DNA of 64,000 nucleotides, taken from assembly GCA_964402975.1 (NCBI GenBank), contig CAYOEM010000003.1, forward strand, positions 124,001 through 188,000, given 5' to 3'. Position numbers and translations under genes: made by a program. Of this stretch, positions 34,556 through 44,169 are shown in pieces. This stretch comes from CAMDKS01 sp964402975 (lineage in GTDB: Bacteria > Bdellovibrionota_B > Oligoflexia > Oligoflexales > RGVZ01). The first letter of the stretch is position 1, and every line of letters starts with the position of its first letter. The notes below the pieces were generated by a model. The model had not been told where the DNA came from, did not search any database, and saw nothing but the letters and a program-made list of their open reading frames with translations.

Positions 34556-35734
34556 ATGGCAACAATACGCCCCCAAAAAACCTCGCTTCGCCGATGGGCC
34601 TATATTTATTTGTTTGTCGTTTTTTGTGTGAGTTGTGTTGATCGGAATGGTCCCGTCGATATCTCTTTGGAGGGACCTGAGTTTTGTAGCGCTCTTAAAA
34701 AAAAGGTTGATTGGAGTGATGCGATTGCATCGCTCAACAATATTTCATTTTTCTACCGAAAAGGGTGCTATGAAGACGTTATCGAACAAGTTACCGTCGC
34801 ACGGAAAAATCTAAGTCACAAAACATTTTCAGTTGCCAAAGAGGCTCTCGAGTTTCTGATCCCAGAGGGTAAAGTTACCGACTATGTGCTCGAAAGCTAC
34901 GAGCGCGGCTATCTCAGTTTTCTATCAGCGGCGTCCTATGCAAAGCTTGATAAGCCAAGACAGGTCGTGCCAGAACTAAACAAGCTCTATAATGAAGAAA
35001 CAGCTTTGACGTATAATCACGGTCGCGATCCAGTAAATGCACTGGTCCAAGCCGCAATGTGGGATAACTTTAAAGATTTTGGATTTTCATCGAGGCCATT
35101 TTGGTTGTGGCTTGAGCGTCAAGATGACGTTGATCCAATTGTTCGCAAATTTGCGAAGGATCGAATTAAAGGTATCGACGAGCTTAGCAGCGGCGAGTCG
35201 CCTCGCCAGTGGCGGGTTTATGAGTTGGGGCGTTTCCCTGACGTTGACTGGGAGATGAAGTTTACCGATAACGAGCACGGCTACTTCAGGGTTACCCCGA
35301 GGCAAAGCTTTCCTTCGGCTTGCGTTGACAATCAAGTGGTTGTTCTGCCGACCCAATCGTGGTTTGCAAAGATTGGACAGAGACATGCACACAGCTATCA
35401 TCCGCTCGTAAATGTGAAGAGCTGGATCAGGTTGCCCGTGGGGCTTGTTTTGGGACTCAGTACGTATACGACGGGAGCTGCTATCGCTGTCGGGGGGTGT
35501 GCGGCAGATGCTCAAGCCCGTGCAAAAGGAAATCTATGTGAGCTGAGTATTCAGGGTGCAAAAGCAGTGATGGCTCTGTCTCCAGGGGTCGTGAGATACG
35601 TGCTTGAACCAGATCTTCGCCACTGGCGGGAGGTGCCAGCTGCAGTCGTGGTAGCGCCGGCAGATGATGACGTGTGGAAGTCAAATACTTGTCTTCTAAA
35701 ATATGGAAAAGATCGGCTGCGTTTGGTTCTTTGA
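34556..35734 (+). CDS. Hypothetical lipoprotein, TPR-like
   Basis: About 392 residues from the ATG at 34556; a start at 34472 would add 28 residues before the signal peptide. A basic n-region (RRWAYIYLFVVF) and lipobox-like CVSC suggest lipid anchoring. Residues 35-190 are helical with repeat character (YRKGCYEDVIEQV, YLSFLSAASYAKLDKPRQ), as in TPR-type lipoproteins. The C-terminal third has a hydrophobic Gly/Ala segment (RLPVGLVLGLSTYTTGAAIA) and several cysteines. Similar architecture occurs in an uncharacterised lipoprotein group, but I cannot name it. It diverges from clpB. Confidence 0.6.
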   Translation: MATIRPQKTSLRRWAYIYLFVVFCVSCVDRNGPVDISLEGPEFCSALKKKVDWSDAIASLNNISFFYRKGCYEDVIEQVTVARKNLSHKTFSVAKEALEFLIPEGKVTDYVLESYERGYLSFLSAASYAKLDKPRQVVPELNKLYNEETALTYNHGRDPVNALVQAAMWDNFKDFGFSSRPFWLWLERQDDVDPIVRKFAKDRIKGIDELSSGESPRQWRVYELGRFPDVDWEMKFTDNEHGYFRVTPRQSFPSACVDNQVVVLPTQSWFAKIGQRHAHSYHPLVNVKSWIRLPVGLVLGLSTYTTGAAIAVGGCAADAQARAKGNLCELSIQGAKAVMALSPGVVRYVLEPDLRHWREVPAAVVVAPADDDVWKSNTCLLKYGKDRLRLVL

Positions 35735-35774
35735 GCGCAAGGACAACTGCAGGTTATCTGATCGGAAAAACTTG

Positions 35775-35801
35775 TCCCGCCCGCTTTTGATCGGGGCGGG
35801 A
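35775..35801. terminator. Bidirectional hairpin between lipoprotein and transporter genes
   Basis: An 8-bp perfect stem TCCCGCCC / GGGCGGGA with an 11-nt loop lies between the convergent stops at 35734 and 35809. ATTTATTG follows on the plus side and AAGTTTTT on the minus side, so it can end both transcripts. Confidence 0.65.
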
Positions 35802-35808
35802 TTTATTG

Positions 35809-37374
35809 TCAGGCGTCTTCTGTCGTAACCGTTGTGGATTTCTTGGCGACCGTAATTTTACGTCCTCGACTGGTGGTTACTTCGACGACTTCAATATTTT
35901 CCACGGTTTTCAGGTAGCGTTTTGTGGCTTCAGGCAATTGATGCCAAATTTTCCAGGCGAAAAAAGTTCCCATCACAGCAAAGGGGATAAGAAACAGCGG
36001 CCAATAGGACCAACTGAGCGGCGTTAAGTATCCTAGGGCGATGGACTGAAGCCCACTTCCGAGATACACGCATCCGTCAACAATACCTGATGCTGTGGCT
36101 GTAGCTTTTCGTCCGCCAAAGTCTGCAGCTGCCGTTCCTGACATGATCGAGTGTACCCCAATCACGGCTAAGGTAATGGTCACGGCACATGTGCCAAGAG
36201 CTACCGGATGGTCGGGAAGTGAGAGAGCCATACCAATGGTTAGAAGGACCATAAGGCCACTGAGAATCGCCGCTGGGGGGCCCCTGCGAGATTGGAATAG
36301 CTTATCTGACATCATGCCGGCCACGAAGCCGCCAAATATCCCGGTCATACACAGCAATAGACCCCAGTTATCGAGGAAGAACTTGGCGCCTTCTTGGGGC
36401 ACTTCTTTGGCAAAAACGAAGTACCATTGCATGATGCCGTTACGAAGAACTCCGGACGTGAACTCGACCAGGGCAATCGTCAGCAAAATGGGATTGGTGA
36501 AAATTCGTTTTAACAATGCGCCAACGGCTAAATCTACTTCACCATCATCGGAGGACGCATCATGCGGGTCAAAGTCTCCAAAGTTTGCGTGAGCAGGAGA
36601 GTCCTTAAGAAGCCATGCATCAATTAATGCCCAAACTATTAAGAGTCCAGCTGGAATGAAGAAAACAAACCAGTAAGCATCAGTTCTCCCCATATCGACG
36701 GCAAACGCAGCTCGCAGGAACTTTTGAATAGGATTGAGTTCAACAGTTGGCGAAAGTTTCATAGCATCGGCGATCGCCTGACCCCAGTCGAAAGCAAAGT
36801 AGACTCCCAATGATATAAGTGTTCCAAATATTGCGCCAAAAAGTCCACGCTCCCTCACATGAAACCAATAGGCTTTCACTTTAATGATGGAGACCGCGCC
36901 GTAACTTTGGAAAAACATATTGAGCGAGTACAGAAAGATCATGGTCATTGTGAGATTAATTGCTCGCCCACCATGAAGATAATAGAAGACAGTAAAACCC
37001 ATCAGGATGTTGGCAAGGCTTGATCCCAATGCGGCGAACAGCATGCCTTTGCGGCCGCCCATCCGGTCGACCATCGGCCCCGTGAACAAAAAGCTAAGCC
37101 CATAGGTGATCGTTCCAGCTCCAAAAATGAGACCAAAATCTTGCTTGGTCATCATATCGCCCAGGGCATTCTTAGAAACACTTAGGTTGTAGCGGCCCAT
37201 ATAGAGGAAGGCGTAGGTCATTCCAAGGGCGAACCAATTGACAAATCGGTGCACCATAAACTTCCGGCTGTGTCCCAGCGGGTTGTTTTTAAAGTACATG
37301 AAGATCACGACGAAAAGAGAGATTCCGACGAGAATAAGATCGATGTACTCGTGCAGAAACTTAGTGAGAGTCAT
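35809..37374 (-). CDS. Major facilitator transporter, OPA (organophosphate:phosphate antiporter) type
   Basis: 521 residues with about 12 membrane spans plus one extra N-terminal span (LILVGISLFVVIFMYF). The first core part (RFVNWFALGMTYAFLYMGRYN, then GLSFLFTGPMVDRMGGRKGM) matches the GlpT/UhpT group, including the conserved Arg in the first span and the loop 2-3 motif. Such proteins exchange sugar phosphates or glycerol-3-phosphate for phosphate. The substrate is not predictable here. The C-terminus ends in a charged Thr/Val tail. RBS: GGAGG upstream of the ATG. Confidence 0.78.
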   Translation of the reverse strand: MTLTKFLHEYIDLILVGISLFVVIFMYFKNNPLGHSRKFMVHRFVNWFALGMTYAFLYMGRYNLSVSKNALGDMMTKQDFGLIFGAGTITYGLSFLFTGPMVDRMGGRKGMLFAALGSSLANILMGFTVFYYLHGGRAINLTMTMIFLYSLNMFFQSYGAVSIIKVKAYWFHVRERGLFGAIFGTLISLGVYFAFDWGQAIADAMKLSPTVELNPIQKFLRAAFAVDMGRTDAYWFVFFIPAGLLIVWALIDAWLLKDSPAHANFGDFDPHDASSDDGEVDLAVGALLKRIFTNPILLTIALVEFTSGVLRNGIMQWYFVFAKEVPQEGAKFFLDNWGLLLCMTGIFGGFVAGMMSDKLFQSRRGPPAAILSGLMVLLTIGMALSLPDHPVALGTCAVTITLAVIGVHSIMSGTAAADFGGRKATATASGIVDGCVYLGSGLQSIALGYLTPLSWSYWPLFLIPFAVMGTFFAWKIWHQLPEATKRYLKTVENIEVVEVTTSRGRKITVAKKSTTVTTEDA

Positions 37375-37496
37375 TTACGGAGCCTCCGTCAACGATTGGG
37401 CGGGGTGAGAGCATTCTTTGGGACGCTCTCGTTTATCTTATCCATGGTGGATTTTCAATTACCGAATCAGATGGTGTGCTTAAATTGTAGCCACAA

Positions 37497-38669
37497 TCAT
37501 GGTGCCATGCTCAGCATTCCTGCGAGCGCAGCAGCATTCATTCTAAGAATGGCTGCACCCATATCACGAGAGACCTTATCAATCGTATCCGATGATCGAT
37601 GGTAGGACGGGTAATCACCCCAGTCGTTATCTATGGTCAAAATGGCCGGGATGTTGTTGTCAATAAATGGCATGTGATCGCTGCCATAAGGATTAAAGGA
37701 CGTATAGTATTTTAGTCCGCTGACGAGGCGAGCTGCCGCAGCGTATTGATCTACTAANNNNNNNNNNNNNNNNNNNNNNNNNNNNNNNNNNNNNNNNNNN
37801 NNNNNNNNNNNNNNNNNNNNNNNNNNNNNNNNNNNNNNNNNNNNNNNNNNNNNNNNNGGGCGTTCGCTGATTGAGTCGTAGTGCCCGCATACTATGAAAA
37901 TATCACTGGATGGGCCGGCATCGAACGTGGCAACCACATTCCAGGCGTCACGTCCCGCGACGGTAAATTTTTGAAGGGTCGAGGACGATGGCCGGAGTTG
38001 GTCAAGTTGGTCCTTGATCCAATCTCGCGCTGAAACGTTATCAACCGAAGATATGTGTCGATTCCAGTTTGAGAGGGTTCCCACGTCGAGATACCAACGC
38101 ACCGGGTCCACCTGATCCATCATTTTTTTTGCTCTAATGTATTGCGATTTGCTCCAAACCCGAGGCTCGACGTCATGAATGCCTGCCCTGACGTATGTGG
38201 TATTTGCTTTGAAATTGGTCGCTAAATAGTTTGACTGTTCATGATTTAGCTTTGGACTGTTTAATGCATCAGACACGACAAGTGAAATTCTGCCGCTCCT
38301 TGTCAGAGTCTTCATACTCTTTGGTAATTCAAAGCTGTGAGCTGCAATCAGAACTTTGAGATCATTTTGGTGGACGTTTTCCCACCGGCCTTTGACCGCC
38401 AAGTTTGATGCGTTAAAGAGTTGGTCCATGTCCCTCGGCTGGCCGCCAAGTATCAGGTGATCCCCAAACTCCCCCCACCACGAAACGGCCGCGGATTTTT
38501 TCAGTTTCTCCACCTGGGCGGTTGCCATCGTCGAAATGTCTATGGACGCCACGTCACCGGAGATGGTTGGTTTATCCGCGTCCAGTCGAGTGCTATGGGA
38601 ACTCAGAGTCAGGGCAGCTAAAAACATCGTAGCCGTGAGTGGTCTAGCAAGACAGTGATTGCGCCCCAT
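37497..38669 (-). CDS. Secreted M28-family zinc aminopeptidase-like, interrupted by a sequence gap
   Basis: A signal peptide (about 1-28) precedes a 200-residue N-terminal region and then an M28 peptidase domain: FIVCGHYDSIS with the first zinc His, and after the gap YGSDHMPFIDNNIPAILTID and YHRSSDTID with the last zinc His. The bridging Asp and the catalytic Glu pair that should lie between fall in the 100-N gap, so activity cannot be judged from this sequence. Probably a periplasmic or exported aminopeptidase. The product length of 390 is therefore not real. Confidence 0.82.
   Translation of the reverse strand: MGRNHCLARPLTATMFLAALTLSSHSTRLDADKPTISGDVASIDISTMATAQVEKLKKSAAVSWWGEFGDHLILGGQPRDMDQLFNASNLAVKGRWENVHQNDLKVLIAAHSFELPKSMKTLTRSGRISLVVSDALNSPKLNHEQSNYLATNFKANTTYVRAGIHDVEPRVWSKSQYIRAKKMMDQVDPVRWYLDVGTLSNWNRHISSVDNVSARDWIKDQLDQLRPSSSTLQKFTVAGRDAWNVVATFDAGPSSDIFIVCGHYDSISERXXXXXXXXXXXXXXXXXXXXXXXXXXXXXXXXXXLVDQYAAAARLVSGLKYYTSFNPYGSDHMPFIDNNIPAILTIDNDWGDYPSYHRSSDTIDKVSRDMGAAILRMNAAALAGMLSMAP
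37758..37857. other. Assembly gap, 100 N, inside the M28 peptidase gene
   Basis: Exactly 100 undetermined bases. It removes the central M28 metal-binding segment. By the family's layout more than the 33 residues represented here are probably missing. Confidence 0.98.
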
Positions 38670-38916
38670 AATGTTGTGACCTCCGGCGTTGCCTGTTGCG
38701 ATATTTTCGGGACATTTCAGAACGTTAGCCTACCAAAGCAAACTCAGGACTTTAAGCGGAATTCCTGAGGCGGCTCCGTAGCAATCAAAAGGGCTATTAA
38801 ATCAGTGGATTATATTTGATATGAGGGGTGTTGATTGGCCTTGCTAAGGCCCCGTTAAAGTCGCAGAATGGGCCCCCAATCGCGAGGTCTCTGAGTTTTT
38901 AGGGAAAAGGTCGCCC

Positions 38917-40209
38917 ATGAGTCTTTCATTAAACCGATCAAAGCTCTTATTTGAGGAAGCTTGCGCTGTCATTCCAGGCGGTGTGAATTCTCCGGTCCGG
39001 GCATTTCGCTCAGTTGATGGTCAGCCCGTCTTTATCAAGAAAGCAGCGGGTAGCAGATTGTGGGATGAAGACGGTAACGAATACATTGATTATATCGGCA
39101 GCTGGGGGCCTGCCATTTTAGGGCATGCTCACCCCGAAGTGGTGCGAGCGATTACAGATGCGGCAGCTGATGGCATCTCTTTTGGTGCGCCAACGTCAAA
39201 GGAAACCATCCTTGCCAAAATCGTTCAGTCGATCTTTCCTAGTATGGACATGATTCGTTTTGTGTCATCTGGCACAGAGGCTTGTATGTCTGCGCTTAGA
39301 GTCGCCCGAGCTTTCACTGGCAGAAGTAAAATACTCAAATTCGAGGGCTGCTATCATGGGCATGGTGACATGTTACTGGTTAAGGCTGGAAGCGGTGCAG
39401 CGACCATGGGAGTCCCCGATAGCGCGGGTGTGCCAGTTGCCACAGCGTCTGACACGCTGACCGTTGCTTATAATGATCTAGGCGCCGTCGCGGCGATATT
39501 TGAGCGTTATCCGGAAGATATTGGGGCTTTAATTGTTGAGCCGATCGTGGGAAATAGCGGGTACATTCGTCCAGAAGAAGGCTTTTTAGAGGGGCTTCGC
39601 GCTCTTTGCGATAAGTTTGGAGCTCTTCTGATCTTTGATGAGGTTATGACGGGCTTTCGCGTAGCGTTAGGTGGCGTGCAGTCCATTTATGACATAAAGC
39701 CAGATTTGACGTGCCTCGGGAAAGTTATCGGCGGCGGTATGCCTATTGCAGCGTATGGTGGCCGTAAGGATGTTATGTCAAAGGTTGCTCCACTTGGCCC
39801 CGTTTACCAAGCTGGTACACTCAGTGGTAATCCTGTGGCAGTAGCCAGTGGACTGAAAACACTAGAGCTCATTAGTCAAAAGGATTTCTTTGTAAATCTT
39901 GGCAACATAACAAGTACGCTAGCTCAGGGTCTTCAGCAACTTGCCAAAAGAAACAACATAGACCTCGTAGCGGATTCAGCTGGGGGAATGTTTGGCTTCT
40001 TCTTTTCGAAAAGCCGTGTTCGCAATTTCCATGAGGCTAAAGCTTGCGATATCGAAAAATTCAAAGCTTTTTTTTGGGGCATGTTACACGGCGGTGTCTA
40101 CCTTGCGCCATCGGCTTTTGAGGCTGGATTTGTGTCGTCGGCCCATACCCGTGATGATGTAGATAAGACTCTGGAGTTGGCTGATCGGGTGATGCGAGGT
40201 CTAAAGTAA
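38917..40209 (+). CDS. hemL: Glutamate-1-semialdehyde 2,1-aminomutase
   Basis: 430 residues, the family's usual length. GGVNSPVRAFRSV at the start, FVSSGTEACMSALRVAR, FEGCYHGHGD, LIFDEVMTGFRVALGG, and the PLP lysine K269 in CLGKVIGGGMP are all present. It makes 5-aminolevulinate from glutamate-1-semialdehyde, so haem synthesis runs by the C5 pathway here. RBS GGGAAAAGG precedes the ATG. Its TAA stop overlaps the mqnA ATG by one base (TAATG), showing translational coupling of haem and menaquinone synthesis. Confidence 0.95.
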   Translation: MSLSLNRSKLLFEEACAVIPGGVNSPVRAFRSVDGQPVFIKKAAGSRLWDEDGNEYIDYIGSWGPAILGHAHPEVVRAITDAAADGISFGAPTSKETILAKIVQSIFPSMDMIRFVSSGTEACMSALRVARAFTGRSKILKFEGCYHGHGDMLLVKAGSGAATMGVPDSAGVPVATASDTLTVAYNDLGAVAAIFERYPEDIGALIVEPIVGNSGYIRPEEGFLEGLRALCDKFGALLIFDEVMTGFRVALGGVQSIYDIKPDLTCLGKVIGGGMPIAAYGGRKDVMSKVAPLGPVYQAGTLSGNPVAVASGLKTLELISQKDFFVNLGNITSTLAQGLQQLAKRNNIDLVADSAGGMFGFFFSKSRVRNFHEAKACDIEKFKAFFWGMLHGGVYLAPSAFEAGFVSSAHTRDDVDKTLELADRVMRGLK

Positions 40210-41213
40210 TGACTGGCAGGGTGGTTAATCAGCTTGGGTGGATTCCTTACCTAAACCTATTGCCGTTTTACTCGGAGCTTAGCCGGTCAGTCGGTGACTC
40301 AATTAAATTTATCAGCGGTCATCCAAGTACTGTCAACCGCTGGTTGGCCGAGGGCGTAGTGGATTTGGCACCGGCGTCGAGCATTGCTATGCTTCGCGAT
40401 CCCAAACTAAAAATGGCTGTGCCTATTGGAATAGCCAGCGAGGGCCCTGTGCAAAGTGTTTATATTGGGCTTCATCCTGAACACCGTGATTTTTACGAGT
40501 TCATTCAATTTAGACAGCAAACTTTATCATCCATGTTTCGAGAGTGCGTGGAAACATGGGACCTAGAATTTGACGTGCAAAAGCTGCGACGATTTGCGAA
40601 CGAGAGTTTACCAGAAGCACAAGTTCCTAACCTCAGATTGACTCCGGCGTCTGCGGCATCTGCAGCACTCACAGAAGTCTTGCTTTATCTTTGGTGTGGT
40701 GATGAGTGTGCCGCCGAAACGATGGCGCTTGCGGGCCAGTCTCAGAACCTCGGCGAGTGGAAACATGCGAGCCAGTCTCGGCCTATGGAGCTTGTCATTG
40801 GAGATGAGGCGCTAAAGAGACGTCATGAATTTTGGCAGGTCCTTGATCTGGGTCGAGTCTGGCATGAGTTGACCGGTTTGCCTTTTGTTTTCGGCTTATG
40901 GCAGACGACAGACAATGCGTTGCCAAAAGAATTGCTCGATGTTGTGATGCAGGCCGCCACGATAGCCGAGAGAAAAATGCGGACATCGCCAGAGATCTAT
41001 TTTCCGGTGGATCTGCCCGTGGCTCTCGATGGCGCAGCCGTTGATCTGCGCTCTTATTGGAATGTGATTCAATACGGTTTAACACTAAGGCATCTGAAAT
41101 CTTTGTCGATTTATTATCGTTTGGTTGCAGATATCAGAAAGAGTGGTTCGCAAGACATCGTTACGAATATGAAATTCCATAATTTTATGGAGCAGATGTC
41201 AGTTATAGTTTGA
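40209..41213 (+). CDS. mqnA: Chorismate dehydratase MqnA (futalosine menaquinone pathway)
   Basis: 334 residues. The family pattern is clear: LGWIPYLNLLPFYSEL, SGHPSTVNRWLAEGVVDLAPASSI, EGPVQSVYIG, LTPASAASAALTEVLL, ELVIGDEALK and DLGRVWHELTGLPFVFGLW. MqnA dehydrates chorismate to 3-enolpyruvylbenzoate, the first step of futalosine-route menaquinone synthesis. About 50 residues longer than typical MqnA, with extra charged segments near 95-125. Coupled to hemL. No other mqn gene is in the window. Confidence 0.9.
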   Translation: MTGRVVNQLGWIPYLNLLPFYSELSRSVGDSIKFISGHPSTVNRWLAEGVVDLAPASSIAMLRDPKLKMAVPIGIASEGPVQSVYIGLHPEHRDFYEFIQFRQQTLSSMFRECVETWDLEFDVQKLRRFANESLPEAQVPNLRLTPASAASAALTEVLLYLWCGDECAAETMALAGQSQNLGEWKHASQSRPMELVIGDEALKRRHEFWQVLDLGRVWHELTGLPFVFGLWQTTDNALPKELLDVVMQAATIAERKMRTSPEIYFPVDLPVALDGAAVDLRSYWNVIQYGLTLRHLKSLSIYYRLVADIRKSGSQDIVTNMKFHNFMEQMSVIV

Positions 41214-41270
41214 GCAGCTTCACGTGCGGGCTCGCAAATGAATTAGGTCTGTAGAATTGAGGTTAAAATT

Positions 41271-42179
41271 ATGACGGCAGTTACAGTTATCGGCGTACCG
41301 ACAGATCTTGGCGCAAATATGCGTGGTGCCAATATTGGTCCATCGGCGATCCGCATCGCCGGGCTTCATGAAAAACTTAAGATGCTGGGGTGTTCCATTG
41401 AGGAGCGAGGGGACATCGTTGTCCCTCTTCGTGAAATGTTGTCTAAAGCTGAAGTTGATGTAAAGCATCGCATGGCGATTAAAGATATTTGTCAGAAGCT
41501 TTCATCGGAAGTCTATAACGCTCTAAAATCCGGTCGAAAGCCGATTGTATTGGGTGGGGATCATTCCATAGCGATGGGAACTATTTCTGGTGTAAGTCGC
41601 TACGTCAAGGACGAGAGGTCAAATCTCGGACTCATCTGGGTAGATGCTCATGCAGACATGAACACCCCCGAATCAACTCACACGGGGAACATACACGGAA
41701 TGCCGCTGTCGACGCTTTTAGGTCAGGGTTTTCCCGATTTAGTCAGCATAGACGGATTTTCTCCAAAAGTGCGACCGCATAATGTTGCGCTGATCGGCAT
41801 TCGCACCCTTGATAGTGAGGAGAAGGAGCTTTGTAGAAAAAGTGGGGTTCGTTATTTTACGATGCGTGAGATCGATGAGCGAGGAATGGCCGCGGTCATG
41901 AAAGAGGCAATTGCGGTTGCGACGAATGGCACCATGGGCTTTCATGTTTCATTTGACCTCGACGGCATTGATCCTATTTATGCGCCCGGGGTTTCCACGC
42001 CTGTAACCGGCGGGGTTAGCTATAGGGAAGCGCACTTGATGCTTGAAATGATGGCAGACACTAAAAAGCTGATGAGTATGGAGTTCGTGGAGCTTAATCC
42101 GATGCGTGACATTGAACATAAGACGGCAGGGCTTGTCGTGGATCTCGTTCAATCCGCTCTTGGGAAATCAATCGTATGA
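41271..42179 (+). CDS. rocF: Arginase
   Basis: 302 residues of the ureohydrolase family. Manganese-binding motifs GGDHSIAMG, VDAHADMNTPES and SFDLDGIDPIYAPGVSTPV are complete, and the substrate region HGMPLSTLLG matches arginase rather than agmatinase. It splits arginine to ornithine and urea. The gene starts 57 bp after mqnA and ends 22 bp before the tgt start, so it may belong to a longer rightward transcript from hemL. Confidence 0.92.
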   Translation: MTAVTVIGVPTDLGANMRGANIGPSAIRIAGLHEKLKMLGCSIEERGDIVVPLREMLSKAEVDVKHRMAIKDICQKLSSEVYNALKSGRKPIVLGGDHSIAMGTISGVSRYVKDERSNLGLIWVDAHADMNTPESTHTGNIHGMPLSTLLGQGFPDLVSIDGFSPKVRPHNVALIGIRTLDSEEKELCRKSGVRYFTMREIDERGMAAVMKEAIAVATNGTMGFHVSFDLDGIDPIYAPGVSTPVTGGVSYREAHLMLEMMADTKKLMSMEFVELNPMRDIEHKTAGLVVDLVQSALGKSIV

Positions 42180-42201
42180 GTTTCTGGCGATAGTGAATCC
42201 G

Positions 42202-43317
42202 ATGACGGCGACCCAGTTGAACAGATTTAAATTACTAAAAAGAGACGGCCAAGCTCGTCGCGGGGTTTTGACCCTAAAGCACGGGGTCGTTCAGACGCCG
42301 ATTTTTATGCCTGTCGGGACCGTGGGTAGCGTTAAGACTTTAACTCCGGAGGATCTCAGGGGGCTTGATGCACAGATTATTCTTGGCAATACGTATCACC
42401 TCTTTTTGAGGCCTGGGATTGAAGTGCTGTCACACTTCAAAGGTCTGCATAATTTCATCAAATGGGATCGACCGATATTAACGGACAGCGGTGGTTTTCA
42501 GATATTCAGTCTCGGCAAGCTCAACAAGCTGACGGAAGACGGGGCTCATTTCGCGAGTCACTTGGATGGCACGAAGTTTGTTTTAACTCCCGAGCTTGCG
42601 GTTAATATTCAAGAGATTATCGGCAGTGATATTCACATGGTTTTAGATGAGTGCACGTCCTATCCGTGTGATCTGGCGACTGCCAGAGCATCCATGGAGC
42701 GCAGTATGCGATGGGCAAAGCGGTGCCGCGACGCGAAAACCAATCCAGAACTCTGTCAGTTTGGGATCGTTCAAGGTGGTATGTATCCAGAGTTGCGACG
42801 TGAGAGTCTAAAACAACTGATAGAGATCGGTTTTGAGGGTTACGCTATCGGCGGGCTTTCGGTCGGCGAATCGAAAGAGCACATGCATGAAATCACAGAA
42901 GTCTGTTGTGAGTTGCTGCCCATTGATCAGCCGCGCTATCTAATGGGGGTCGGCACGCCATTGGACATCGTTGAAGGCGTCAGTCGCGGCATCGATATGT
43001 TTGATTGCGTCATGCCAACTCGAAATGGTCGTAATGGTACTTTATTCACATCAGAAGGCCGAGTTAATATAAAAAATTTGCAGTATCGGTTAGACGATTC
43101 TCCCCTGGACCCTGCGTGTTCGTGTTACACATGTAAGACTTTTAGTAGAGGTTATTTGCGTCATTTATTTCTAGCCGGCGAGATCACCGGTCTGAGGCTT
43201 TTGTCGCTTCATAATATTGCTTATTACCTGCAGCTTGCCAAAGACATGAGATTCGCTATTGAAAACGAAGTCTTTGACGCGTTTTTAAAGCACCATCAAG
43301 CATTGTGGGCTAAGTGA
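42202..43317 (+). CDS. tgt: tRNA-guanine transglycosylase
   Basis: 371 residues from the ATG at 42202, close to the 375 of E. coli Tgt; a GTG at 42193 is an alternative. GVVQTPIFMPVGTVGSVKTL, the catalytic Asp in ILTDSGGFQIFSL, the second Asp in DMFDCVMPTRNGRNGTLFT, and the zinc site CSCYTC...LLSLHN are present. It exchanges guanine-34 for preQ1 in GUN-anticodon tRNAs during queuosine synthesis. Confidence 0.94.
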   Translation: MTATQLNRFKLLKRDGQARRGVLTLKHGVVQTPIFMPVGTVGSVKTLTPEDLRGLDAQIILGNTYHLFLRPGIEVLSHFKGLHNFIKWDRPILTDSGGFQIFSLGKLNKLTEDGAHFASHLDGTKFVLTPELAVNIQEIIGSDIHMVLDECTSYPCDLATARASMERSMRWAKRCRDAKTNPELCQFGIVQGGMYPELRRESLKQLIEIGFEGYAIGGLSVGESKEHMHEITEVCCELLPIDQPRYLMGVGTPLDIVEGVSRGIDMFDCVMPTRNGRNGTLFTSEGRVNIKNLQYRLDDSPLDPACSCYTCKTFSRGYLRHLFLAGEITGLRLLSLHNIAYYLQLAKDMRFAIENEVFDAFLKHHQALWAK

Positions 43318-43387
43318 CACTGGCAGACGTCCGTGCTCGGCCTGTAAAATTATGCCCTTCATCATTTTGGATTTGGGGTCGTCAGTC

Positions 43388-44116
43388 ATGCGGGTTCCGA
43401 CAATAGAACAAATTTTGATAGATGTTTCGTCGTTTGTGTCCCAGGGCGAGGAGTTTGCTAGGGAGCACCCTCAAAATGAGATCTCAAAACTGATGAAGTT
43501 GGCGGTCAGGCTTGGCGTCGATGCTCATCGAACCATGTCAGATGTTCTCCCTGATTTATACTCAATTCAACGGCATTTAAATAAGCTTCGACGAATTTGG
43601 GTTATATTAATAACCCGATGCGTGATGATTTGGGCTGGAGTCATTTTTGTGCGCAAGATTCTGCTTGAGACGCTAGACGGCTATGCGTGGACGCTCTGGG
43701 CTAGGACTGATCGATTGTTGCTAGCTGCAGCTTTGTTTTTGACCTTAATTGTTATTGGGGCATTAACAAACCGGTATCTCGCACTGGGGTGGGGTCCTTC
43801 TCTTGAAAGTAAGGTGTGGTCCAGCTTTTGTCAGTATGTGACCATGGGCCGGGAGCGCGTCTGCTGCCCGGTGTTGCAGCAAAAATTAAAAAAAATTTCG
43901 TTTGATGAATGGCGAAATGGTGTCAGTGGGCAGTCGGCTAGGTGTGTTCTCCTTAGAAATAACCTATCCGCGATTGGTGATGACATCGATCGAGAGTGCG
44001 TCGCTCTAGGAACCGTCACGGTCGGCACGGAGCTGTCGATATTTGCAATCAGTTCTATCGGTTTAAATTTCGCGCCGTTGATGGCCTGGATGGAATCTGC
44101 GTCTGGTGTCAATTAG
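43388..44116 (+). CDS. Hypothetical membrane protein with two spans
   Basis: 242 residues from the ATG at 43388, with GGGG upstream; an ATG at 43352 would add 12 residues. A charged N-terminal helical domain (about 1-75), two hydrophobic spans (IWVILITRCVMIWAGVIFV and LLLAAALFLTLIVIGALT) and a cytoplasmic-looking C-terminal domain with five or so cysteines, ending in another hydrophobic stretch. No family recognised. It lies between tgt and trpS. Confidence 0.55.
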   Translation: MRVPTIEQILIDVSSFVSQGEEFAREHPQNEISKLMKLAVRLGVDAHRTMSDVLPDLYSIQRHLNKLRRIWVILITRCVMIWAGVIFVRKILLETLDGYAWTLWARTDRLLLAAALFLTLIVIGALTNRYLALGWGPSLESKVWSSFCQYVTMGRERVCCPVLQQKLKKISFDEWRNGVSGQSARCVLLRNNLSAIGDDIDRECVALGTVTVGTELSIFAISSIGLNFAPLMAWMESASGVN

Positions 44117-44169
44117 TTGATTCTGCTAAGGTAGTTGAGTCATTGCAATGTCTTTGAGGTTTGATATTT

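Noticed and set aside
36095..36592. 165-residue open frame on the plus strand
   Set aside because: It lies wholly antisense inside the OPA-type transporter gene and reads as Pro/Arg-rich shadow text.
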